From assembly GCF_016841685.1 (NCBI RefSeq), contig NZ_JAENYR010000040.1, positions 1-32,494 on the forward strand: 32,494 nt of DNA, in the 5' to 3' direction. The notes under the pieces were generated by a model, which had not been told where the DNA came from, did not search any database, and saw nothing but the letters and a program-made list of their open reading frames with translations. Source of the stretch: Thiohalomonas denitrificans (GTDB lineage: Bacteria > Pseudomonadota > Gammaproteobacteria > Thiohalomonadales > Thiohalomonadaceae). How positions within the stretch are numbered: position 1 is the first letter of the stretch; every line of letters starts with the position of its first letter. Positions 16,238-22,791 of this stretch are shown in pieces. Position numbers and translations under genes: made by a program.

Positions 16238-16767
16238 GGTTCGCCGGCGATTATTTCGACGTCTGGAGCACCGGCCCAGTCGTTCGGATAAACCCCATCA
16301 GCCACCATTTTTGAAAACGTAGAGTACGGCCAATCCGATACGCGCTCCACATATCCGTGCTTCACCGGGTTGAAGTGGATGTAATCCATATGTACACCGT
16401 AATCGGTTTCATCCCGAATGCAGTGCTCCCAAAACCGGCGCTGCCAGATGCCTCGTTCGCTACGTGCCAAACGATTCGAAGTGCGGTATTCAGTGGAGGA
16501 AAGGTGCCTGGAAAAATAGGATTTGATAGAGCGCCAGCGGGTGGTGAAATCCATGTCCCCGGGCGGCAGTGTCCAGATGCAATGCATGTGATCAGGCAGG
16601 ATAACCCATGCGTCGATATGAAACGGACGCTTACGTCGGACCACTCTGACAGCGGTGCGCAGCAGCTGGATCCGATCCGTCAGCAAACTGTCTCCATGGC
16701 GGACAAGAAGGTTCACCGTAAAGAAATAGCAACCTCCCGGGACGCGATAACGGCGATAGTTTGGCAA
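16234..16767 (-). CDS. REP-associated tyrosine transposase (RAYT, Y1/HUH family)
   Basis: A 177-residue single-strand-type transposase of the IS200/IS605-related RAYT group, thought to spread REP sequences. The N terminus MPNYRRYRVPGGCYFFTVNL is a RAYT signature. The HUH metal-binding motif is DHMHC (His60, His62) inside WVILPDHMHCIWTLP. The probable catalytic tyrosine is Tyr129 in DYIHFNPVKHGYV, and GIWQRRFWEHCIRDE (106-120) is also conserved. The frame is intact. The start is TTG 16767 with a strong AAGGAG six bases upstream. The stop TAG (16236-16234) is built from the GTAG head of the adjacent repeat, so gene and repeat are joined. It sits alone inside the densest repeat cluster of the window. 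Confidence 0.92.
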   Translation of the reverse strand: MPNYRRYRVPGGCYFFTVNLLVRHGDSLLTDRIQLLRTAVRVVRRKRPFHIDAWVILPDHMHCIWTLPPGDMDFTTRWRSIKSYFSRHLSSTEYRTSNRLARSERGIWQRRFWEHCIRDETDYGVHMDYIHFNPVKHGYVERVSDWPYSTFSKMVADGVYPNDWAGAPDVEIIAGEP

Positions 16768-16873
16768 GGCTCGCTCCTTGTAGCGTCGGTGTGCATCGTT
16801 TTGATATCACATCGCGACATGTATTTGAAGCTTCCTTGCAATGCGGAGCTCCGTTCGGTCCGGAACGGTCCCC

Positions 16874-17080
16874 GTAAGGCGCATTCTCGATGCGCCACTC
16901 TCGTTTCCCCAAAGCCAATAACCTGCCGAATGCTCCATACCCGTGTGGAGGCAAATCCCAAATGCGCCGGCTTCGATAATCTCCGAAACGGTGCATTTGA
17001 ATGTGTCGCACCAATGGTTGGTGCACTCCGTAAATTGATCGGCTTTTAAAAGATGGTGGCGCATCAAGAATGCACCCTAC
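16874..17080. repeat. inverted REP element (207 bp) upstream of the RAYT gene
   Basis: The head GTAAGGCGCATTCTCGATGC is at 16874 and the tail AGAATGCACCCTAC ends at 17080, with central CAAATGCGCC and GGTGCATTTG arms. It begins 107 bases upstream of the RAYT start, so the transposase gene is bracketed by repeats on both sides. Confidence 0.85.
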
Positions 17081-17539
17081 AAGAGATAACCTCGCGCGCA
17101 TCGGGTAAATCCCAAATGCGCCGGCTCCGATAATCGCCGGAACGGTGCATTTGAATGTACCCCAACAGTGGTGGATGCACGCTGTAAATTGATCGGCTCG
17201 ATTAAAAGACGGTGGGATATCAAGAATGCACCCTACAAGCCATATCCCCGAAGCCGGTTGATTTTCGGAGCCCACAACCACCGCATCGGGCACATCCCAA
17301 ATGCGCCGGCTCCGATAATCTCCGGAACGATGCATTTGAATGTGCCCCAAAAATGGTGGGTGCACGCTGTAAATTGATCGGCTCGATTAAAAGACGGTGG
17401 GATATCAAGAATGCACCTTACAAGCCATATCCCCGAAGCCGGCTGATTTTCGTAGCCCACCAATCACCGCTTCGGGCACGTTCCAAATGCGCCGGCTCCG
17501 ATAATCGCCGGAACGGTGCAACTGAAGAATGCACCCTAC
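17081..17539. repeat. chain of three headless repeat arms
   Basis: Tails AGAATGCACC(C/T)TAC end at 17236, 17421 and 17539, without GTAGGGC heads between them. The blocks from 17181 and from 17366 are near-identical with a 185-base offset. Central hairpin segments (CAAATGCGCCGGCTCCGATA) recur in each. This looks like growth by tandem duplication of partial units. Confidence 0.8.
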
Positions 17540-17561
17540 GAGGAATGGAGCGATAGCCCGC

Positions 17562-17876
17562 GTAGGGCGCATTCTTGATATGCCAACCTCATCTTCAAAA
17601 AGCCGATTGACTTCCAGAGTACGCCAGTCATCGCATGGGGCACATCCAAATGCGCCGGCTCCGAAAGACGGCCACAGGGATGCAGGAGGCAAAATAACAC
17701 TTGGAGCAATTATCGATCGTTTGGGGTGAAGGCCATAAAAAGGCCACGGCCTAATTTGATCTCCCTCATCCTGGCCTTCTCCCGGGGGGAGAAGGAAAGG
17801 CTTCGTTCGGTGATGAGGCCTTTTGGGAGCGGAGGAGTATCAACGCCGAACGATGCACTTGAAGAATGCACCCTAC
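17562..17876. repeat. GTAG-headed inverted REP element, long form (315 bp)
   Basis: The head GTAGGGCGCATTCTTGATAT is at 17562 and the tail TTGAAGAATGCACCCTAC ends at 17876. Its length and layout are the same as the copy at 8441-8755, including GGAGCAATTATCGAT, GTGAAGGCCATAA and the internal CCTTCTCCC-type hairpin. The two copies differ at many scattered positions, so neither is a recent copy of the other. Confidence 0.85.
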
Positions 17877-17912
17877 GTGATGTTGAATTTGGCGGGACTG
17901 AACGAGGTGGGG

Positions 17913-17949
17913 AAGGCCCCTTCTCCCCGGAGGGGGAAGGAGCCTTTTT
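17913..17949. terminator. hairpin downstream of the cytochrome gene
   Basis: AAGGCCCCTTCTCCCC (17913-17928) pairs imperfectly with AGGGGGAAGGAGCCTT (17931-17946), and a T run follows on the plus strand. On the minus strand it lies directly after the cytochrome stop and could slow transcription, but it has no T tract in that direction. It resembles the internal hairpin of the 315-bp repeat. Confidence 0.45.
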
Positions 17950-17951
17950 GG

Positions 17952-18386
17952 TTAGTTGCCTTGGGCTGCGAATACGTGGGGGGCGTGGCAACTTAGGCAT
18001 TCACCCGGATTACTCGGATGGCTGCTTTGCGCGAGGGCTGCGGTGTGACAGGTGAGGCAGCGGTCTTTGCCGACGATGTAGCCGGTGGCGCCGATGCCGG
18101 GTTGGTACCCGGTGAGGTTGGGCTTCTCCTGCCCTACGGTATCGGCGGTATGGGTACCGTGACAGGCGTTACACTTGACCATGGTGTGGGTCATGTACGA
18201 CTGGCTGTACTCATCCACCAGTTGGGCGTCGTTCTCGTGACAGCCTCCCGTAAGACAGGAGTAGCTGTACTCCACCGCGAAGCTGGTGTCATACACCTCT
18301 TGGGCAGTGGCCAGCGTAGCCACGGTGAACATGAGCACGGCAGCCGCCGCCTGGCTGCTTCTGGAGAAGTGTTTTCTTTTCTGCAT
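17952..18386 (-). CDS. periplasmic tetraheme cytochrome c
   Basis: A 144-residue exported electron carrier. A Sec signal (cleavage expected near ATAQE, residue 29) is followed by four haem-binding motifs: C44-LTGG-C49-H50 (the unusual CX4CH), C72-NA-C75-H76, C110-LT-C113-H and C130-LS-C133-H. No membrane helix remains after cleavage, so it is probably soluble. Start ATG 18386 gives MQKRKHFSR; it follows the reductase stop by 11 bases, with AAGGTGA between, so the two form an operon. It likely exchanges electrons with the NapA-like enzyme in place of diheme NapB. Haem attachment would need the Ccm system encoded at 26.1-31.7 kb. It could also be related to small cytochromes of other molybdoenzyme complexes. 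Confidence 0.85.
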   Translation of the reverse strand: MQKRKHFSRSSQAAAAVLMFTVATLATAQEVYDTSFAVEYSYSCLTGGCHENDAQLVDEYSQSYMTHTMVKCNACHGTHTADTVGQEKPNLTGYQPGIGATGYIVGKDRCLTCHTAALAQSSHPSNPGECLSCHAPHVFAAQGN

Positions 18387-18397
18387 CGTTGTCACCT

Positions 18398-20896
18398 TTA
18401 TGCCTTGGCCAGTTTGACAGCACAGTGCTTGTAGATGGGCTGGCCGCAATCTTTATCGACGTAGTTCATGGTGAGACGGTTTACGGAAACCAGCCGGCCG
18501 TCGTTTTCCGCCACGTCGATGGGGTCGAGGTCGCCGAAATGCATCGGGATAAAGACCGCGCCGTTTCGCACCGTGTCGGTGATCATGGCCTTGACGACAA
18601 TCTCCCCGCGGCGGGAGGTGACCCGCACCAGGTCGCCGGCTGCTATGTTGAGTGACTGGGCATCTTCGGTACTGATCTCGACGTAATTCTCCGGCACCAT
18701 TTCGTGCAACTGCGCCACCCGTTTGGTCTTGGTGCGGCTGTGAAAGTGCTCGATGACCCGGCCGGTATTGAGCCAGAACGGATACTGACCGTCCGGTACT
18801 TCAGGCGGTGCCTCATAGTCGACTGCCCATAGGTAGGCGCGGGACTTGTTATCCGGATCGATCCAGGGTGCGTCGGGGCTCGTGCCATACTGTGCCCGAT
18901 CCCAGTTGGTATTGAAGAGGCCATCGGTATAGAGCCGTGCGCCACCGAGCATGTTATCGGGCGTGGAGGGCCAGGAGATACCATTATTGGTCTCCAGCGA
19001 GGCGTAGCTCATGCCGCTCATGTCGCAGATCTTTCCGGCCGATGCCTGCTTCCACTCCTCGAATGCCTCTTCGGCCGAGTTGAAGCCAACGAGCGAGTCG
19101 CCATTCTGATTGCGGAAGCGGGGATCCAGCGCCGCCATCTTGTCGGCCACCATTTTGATGATCTCCAGATCGGAGTAGGCGCCATAGCTGGGCCGCAGGT
19201 CATAACCCGGTGGGTTGACGGCCTTACGGCCGAGATTGACCCGGCGCTCGGCGCAGGTGTAAGTACCGGTCTTCTCGCCCCACTGCGCGGCGGGCAGGAA
19301 AAGGTCGGCAAAGTGGGCCGTCTCCATCGGTTCGTAGATATCCTGCACCACCACGAAGGGACGATCGGGGTTGCCGAAGTCGAGATAGGAGTAGAGTGCG
19401 TTCAGGTCGGGCAGGGTGACCGCCGGGTTGGTGCAGGCGTTCCAGAAGACCTTTAGCTCTCCCTTGCGCATCATCTCCACCATGGAGTTCTTTTCCGGCT
19501 GCAGTTCACTTTTGGAGCTGATCACGGTGGTTCCGTGCGCGGGGATGGTGCCGGGTGCAACGTTCCAGAGGTTCTCCAGTTCGGCGATATGGTCCGGGTT
19601 GTAATAGTTGCGGTAAGCGGCCAGCGCAGAGGAGCCGCCGGCCTCGCGGTTGCTCATGGCGGTGGCCTGACCGGTGATGGAAAACGGCGACGAACCGGGG
19701 CGGCCTATTTTGCCGGTGATGAGGTGCATGGCGCAGATCTGGCGCACGGTGTCGGTGCCGCCCATGGACTGATAGACGCCCTGGATGAACAGCGACCAGA
19801 CCTCTTTGGATCGGCCGATCCATTCCGCGGCCAGTGCGATATCCGCAGCCGGTATGCCGGTGATGCCGGAGACGTAGCTGGGCGTGTAGCTCGCCACCTT
19901 GGCGGCCAGGGCATCGTAGTTGCGCGTGTTGGCGTTGATGTAGCCGTTGTCGATCCAGTGGTTGGCGATGAGCTGCTGCAGCAGCCCGTTCATCAGCGCC
20001 ACATTGGTGCCGGGCTTCAGCTGCAGATGGAGGTCGGCACTGCGTGCGGTCGCGGTGCGGCGCGGGTCGACCACGATGAGCTTGGGGGCATTCCCATCAC
20101 GCTTGCGTGCATTGGCGATACGCCGCCATACCTGGGGGTGCATCTCCACCGGGTTGGTGCCGATCAGGAAGAAACAATCAGTGTTTTCAATGTCGTCGTA
20201 GCAGCCCGGCGGTCCGTCGGATCCAAAAGTCGACATGTAGCCGTAGACCGCCGCGGCCATGCACAGGCGGGTGTTGGAGTCCATGGTCGCGGTCTTGAGC
20301 GCACCCTTGCCCAACTTGCCCATCGCGTAGTATTCCTCGATGGTCCATTGTCCCGTGTTGTAGATGCCGACCGAATCGGGGCCGGCGGTGTCGATGGCCT
20401 CGATGATCTTCTGCGCCATCAGGGAGGTGGCGTTGTCCCAGGTGATCGGTTCCCAGCCGCCGGTGCTGCTGCGCCGCAGCGGGTACTTCCCTCGCTCGGC
20501 AACGCGGAGGTCGTTGTCGTCCAGTACCTTGTATTCGTAGAGGCCCTTTACGCAGACGCGGCCGGCGTTGGTGGGATGGGCATCGTTGCCGCGCACAGCC
20601 ACCGCCTCACCGGCGGCGTTCACGCCGATCTTGAGACCACAGCCTACCGAGCAGTAACCGCAGACGGAATGCACCCACTGCACCACGTTATCGAAGGTGT
20701 CGTCGGCGTGGGCCATCTTGCCGGTGAGCAGATTGAGTACGCCGCCACCGATGACTGCCTGTGAGGAAAGCAAGGCACCCCACTTGAGGAAGGTGCGTCG
20801 GTCGTGGTTACAAAGTTCGGGTTCCTGCTCGAGTTGCCTCAACTCTTTTCGGCTGAAGACTCTAACAGGGGATGATTTCTGGTTGTTATGAGACAT
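18398..20896 (-). CDS. NapA-like periplasmic molybdopterin oxidoreductase (probable nitrate reductase)
   Basis: An 832-residue bis-MGD enzyme exported folded through Tat: the twin-arginine motif DRRTFLKWG is at 32-40. A [4Fe-4S] site is formed by C79-x2-C82-x3-C86-x28-C115. The probable molybdenum ligand is Cys212 in RLCMAAAVYGYMSTFGSDGP, followed by GCYDDIE and GTNPVEMHPQVW, the pattern of nitrate reductases of the NapA/NasA group. The C-terminal molydop-binding domain has LNTGRVIEHFHSRTKT. The start is ATG 20896 with an AGGGGG ribosome-binding site. No napB, napC, napD or Fe-S subunit gene is adjacent; only the tetraheme cytochrome follows. Nitrate is the likeliest substrate, but another oxyanion cannot be excluded from sequence. 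Confidence 0.88.
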   Translation of the reverse strand: MSHNNQKSSPVRVFSRKELRQLEQEPELCNHDRRTFLKWGALLSSQAVIGGGVLNLLTGKMAHADDTFDNVVQWVHSVCGYCSVGCGLKIGVNAAGEAVAVRGNDAHPTNAGRVCVKGLYEYKVLDDNDLRVAERGKYPLRRSSTGGWEPITWDNATSLMAQKIIEAIDTAGPDSVGIYNTGQWTIEEYYAMGKLGKGALKTATMDSNTRLCMAAAVYGYMSTFGSDGPPGCYDDIENTDCFFLIGTNPVEMHPQVWRRIANARKRDGNAPKLIVVDPRRTATARSADLHLQLKPGTNVALMNGLLQQLIANHWIDNGYINANTRNYDALAAKVASYTPSYVSGITGIPAADIALAAEWIGRSKEVWSLFIQGVYQSMGGTDTVRQICAMHLITGKIGRPGSSPFSITGQATAMSNREAGGSSALAAYRNYYNPDHIAELENLWNVAPGTIPAHGTTVISSKSELQPEKNSMVEMMRKGELKVFWNACTNPAVTLPDLNALYSYLDFGNPDRPFVVVQDIYEPMETAHFADLFLPAAQWGEKTGTYTCAERRVNLGRKAVNPPGYDLRPSYGAYSDLEIIKMVADKMAALDPRFRNQNGDSLVGFNSAEEAFEEWKQASAGKICDMSGMSYASLETNNGISWPSTPDNMLGGARLYTDGLFNTNWDRAQYGTSPDAPWIDPDNKSRAYLWAVDYEAPPEVPDGQYPFWLNTGRVIEHFHSRTKTKRVAQLHEMVPENYVEISTEDAQSLNIAAGDLVRVTSRRGEIVVKAMITDTVRNGAVFIPMHFGDLDPIDVAENDGRLVSVNRLTMNYVDKDCGQPIYKHCAVKLAKA

Positions 20897-21007
20897 TAGA
20901 TCCCCCTCTTCGAAAAATTATGTTTTCTGCACCTTCCCTGGGGGCAAATCCTGGAATGTTTTTCCGGCGAGGATGATTGTTGAACGGGGGCGGGGCGACA
21001 AGGAAAT

Positions 21008-21020
21008 ATGTCAGTGACAT
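21008..21020. promoter_or_regulatory. short palindrome upstream of the NapA-like gene
   Basis: A perfect palindrome ATGTCA-G-TGACAT, eight bases downstream (towards the reductase) of the FNR-type box. It could be a second operator; the cognate regulator is unknown. Confidence 0.4.
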
Positions 21021-21025
21021 TTTTC

Positions 21026-21043
21026 ACTTGATAAACATCAAGT
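21026..21043. promoter_or_regulatory. FNR/ANR-type operator
   Basis: TTGAT-AAAC-ATCAA (21028-21041) is a perfect match to the FNR consensus TTGATnnnnATCAA, and the symmetry extends to ACTTGATAAACATCAAGT. Its centre lies about 138 bases upstream of the NapA-like start codon and just beyond the 3' end of the Crp/Fnr gene. It should give anaerobic control of the reductase-cytochrome operon. Confidence 0.75.
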
Positions 21044-21108
21044 TAACTTAACTCTGCGTGCCTGGAAGCGGACACTCAGAGGGATCGACGTGGGCTGAAA
21101 TCCGGGCG

Positions 21109-21855
21109 TTACTGTCCGGCGCTGAGGTCTTCGAGGGCGGAAAAGTCGAGGATGATGAAGCCGGCTTTATCGAGGGAAATAATGTTGCGCATCTCCAGCT
21201 CCTTGAGGCTGCGGATCAGTGTGCGTTGGGTGACGCCGATCATGTCGGCGAGCTCACTACGGGTCAGCGACTCGACCAGCACGTCACTGTGAAGGTTACG
21301 CTCCCGATGGGTTTCGTGGAGGAACACGATGTAGGAGGCGATTCGTTCCAGCGCGGACTTCTGGCCGAGGCTGGCGATGTGGTTGATGTAGGCGTTGAGG
21401 TTGCGGGCCATTGAATGGATCAGGGTATTGCTGATTTCCCTGTGGTGCTCCATCAAACCAAGCAGGTTTTTTTTGTGCAGAACGCAGACCTCAATCGGTG
21501 TAATGCTCTCAGCGGTGCTGGTGTAGTGTTCGAGATAGAGATCCTCGCAGGCGATGAGGTCGCCGGGGATCTGCGCCAGTTTATGGATCTGGTGGCGCCC
21601 GTTGGGTAGCGATTTGTAAAGCTTGACCTCGCCGCTGATCAGAACAAAGAGCTGTTCAGCCGGCGTATCGGCCCGGTAAAGGGAGGTGCGGCGAGCATAT
21701 TGCCTAAAGTGCAGCGACGGCTGCAGTGCACGTTTGGACGCGATGCTGAGTCCGGAGAAATAGTCGGATGCATCAAGTATGCACTCGGCACAGCGTTGTT
21801 TGATTGGTCGATGCTGGCAGGGTCCTGCAATATTCAGCTGAATCAATTCACTCAT
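21109..21855 (-). CDS. Crp/Fnr-family transcriptional regulator
   Basis: A 248-residue regulator with an N-terminal cyclic-nucleotide-binding-like beta roll (about 35-145), a long dimerisation helix (about 146-180) and a C-terminal winged helix-turn-helix with LTRSELADMIGVTQRTLIRSLKELE, over about 198-222. Cysteines at 13, 22, 25 and 124 could form an FNR-type [4Fe-4S] sensor; Cys124 aligns with FNR Cys122. The N-terminal spacing C-x8-C-x2-C is unlike FNR C-x2-C-x5-C. The recognition helix lacks the FNR ExxSR pattern (TQRTLIRS against TVETISRL). The start ATG 21855 has only a close AGGT upstream. It lies 212 bases upstream of the NapA-like gene on the same strand and probably controls it or a related respiratory pathway. 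Confidence 0.85.
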   Translation of the reverse strand: MSELIQLNIAGPCQHRPIKQRCAECILDASDYFSGLSIASKRALQPSLHFRQYARRTSLYRADTPAEQLFVLISGEVKLYKSLPNGRHQIHKLAQIPGDLIACEDLYLEHYTSTAESITPIEVCVLHKKNLLGLMEHHREISNTLIHSMARNLNAYINHIASLGQKSALERIASYIVFLHETHRERNLHSDVLVESLTRSELADMIGVTQRTLIRSLKELEMRNIISLDKAGFIILDFSALEDLSAGQ

Positions 21856-22143
21856 GACCTGGCATTGATTTTGGTCACCGGAAAGTCGGCAAACCCATCA
21901 ATTTTGTTGTCGTATCAGCGGACGCTCCACTCCCCCCCTTGAGAGTGGCACCTCCCGTCGGTCCATCCACATCCCGACGCCGAAAGCGGAAATGGAACGA
22001 TAACAAGGTGCAGGAACTCAGCTCTTCAAGAATACCCCGTCCGTGACGCAGTCCACGTTTTTTTTCGCCTTGAGCGACCAGCGCAATTTAACCACGGATT
22101 CGTGGGGAAATGATATGGGCGAGTCGTTGGTTTGGCGCGGCAG

Positions 22144-22665
22144 TTAATCGGGCTGAGGCGGACGACTCGTATCGACCAGAAGCACTTCGACCCGGCGGTT
22201 GCGGCTTCGGCCCCATTCAGTTTCGTTGGAAGCAATAGGAAGACTGTCTCCGAGCCCTTTGACGCTGATTCGGGTCGCTGCGATCCCCCGCTCTATCAAT
22301 GCAGCAGATACAGAGCGGGCGCGTTGCTCCGAAAGTTTTACGTTGTCGGCCTGGTGGCCCCGGCTGTCGGTGTGCCCCTCCACCACCACGTCCATAGCGG
22401 GGTGGGACTGTAGCGCCCGGGCGAGCCGGTCGAGCTCGATGGCGCTTGTTTTCCGAAGCGCCGCCTCGCCGATATCGAATTGCGTCTCTTTTAGGCGAAT
22501 GCGGATTCCCCGGGGGGTTTCGGTCGCTTTCAGATAGGCAAGGAGCAGTGGTGGCGGTATCCGGCTTGCATCCGTCGTTTCGGTCTGGCCGGGTTCGTCG
22601 ACCGTACAGCCGGCCAGCAGCAATGCCAGCATGGCGATCATCATGACATCCTTGTCGATCCGCAT
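22144..22665 (-). CDS. OmpA-domain lipoprotein (peptidoglycan-binding)
   Basis: A 173-residue lipoprotein with lipobox LLAGC ending at Cys20, a short linker and an OmpA/Pal C-terminal domain (about 55-165). The domain has VVVEGHTDSRG (93-103), LSEQRARSVSAALIERGI and NRRVEVLLV (156-164), whose Asp and Arg contact meso-diaminopimelate in peptidoglycan. It would tether the outer membrane to the wall. ATG 22665 has GGAG five bases upstream. It lies 126 bases after the HD-GYP gene on the same strand; a link between them is not shown. A similar OmpA-domain protein is encoded at 24.6-25.4 kb. Confidence 0.85.
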   Translation of the reverse strand: MRIDKDVMMIAMLALLLAGCTVDEPGQTETTDASRIPPPLLLAYLKATETPRGIRIRLKETQFDIGEAALRKTSAIELDRLARALQSHPAMDVVVEGHTDSRGHQADNVKLSEQRARSVSAALIERGIAATRISVKGLGDSLPIASNETEWGRSRNRRVEVLLVDTSRPPQPD

Positions 22666-22791
22666 GGAACTCCGTCACTCCTCGAGGTTGTTCGCCCAAA
22701 ATTGGGCCCTCGCCACGGTAACTTGTGGCGGGATCACGTCTCCGTCGTTACTGCATCGATAGTCGATGTGGATAGAAATGCAATTATCCGG

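Noticed and set aside
16631-17365. A 244-codon minus-strand frame upstream of the RAYT gene
   Set aside because: It is translated repeat DNA (recurring MHRSGDYRSRRIWD-type text from the central hairpin) and overlaps the RAYT start in another frame.
15275-17876. A CRISPR array was considered because of regular repeats
   Set aside because: Units are 120-315 bp and palindromic end to end, spacers are absent and no cas gene is present.
19535-20764. A 409-codon open frame opposite the NapA-like gene
   Set aside because: Composition is typical of an antisense frame of a GC-rich gene, and the minus strand carries clear molybdoenzyme motifs.
22026-22235. A 69-codon minus-strand frame after the OmpA-domain lipoprotein
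   Set aside because: It is a frame-shifted reading of that gene's 3' end running into the intergenic region, without a plausible start.
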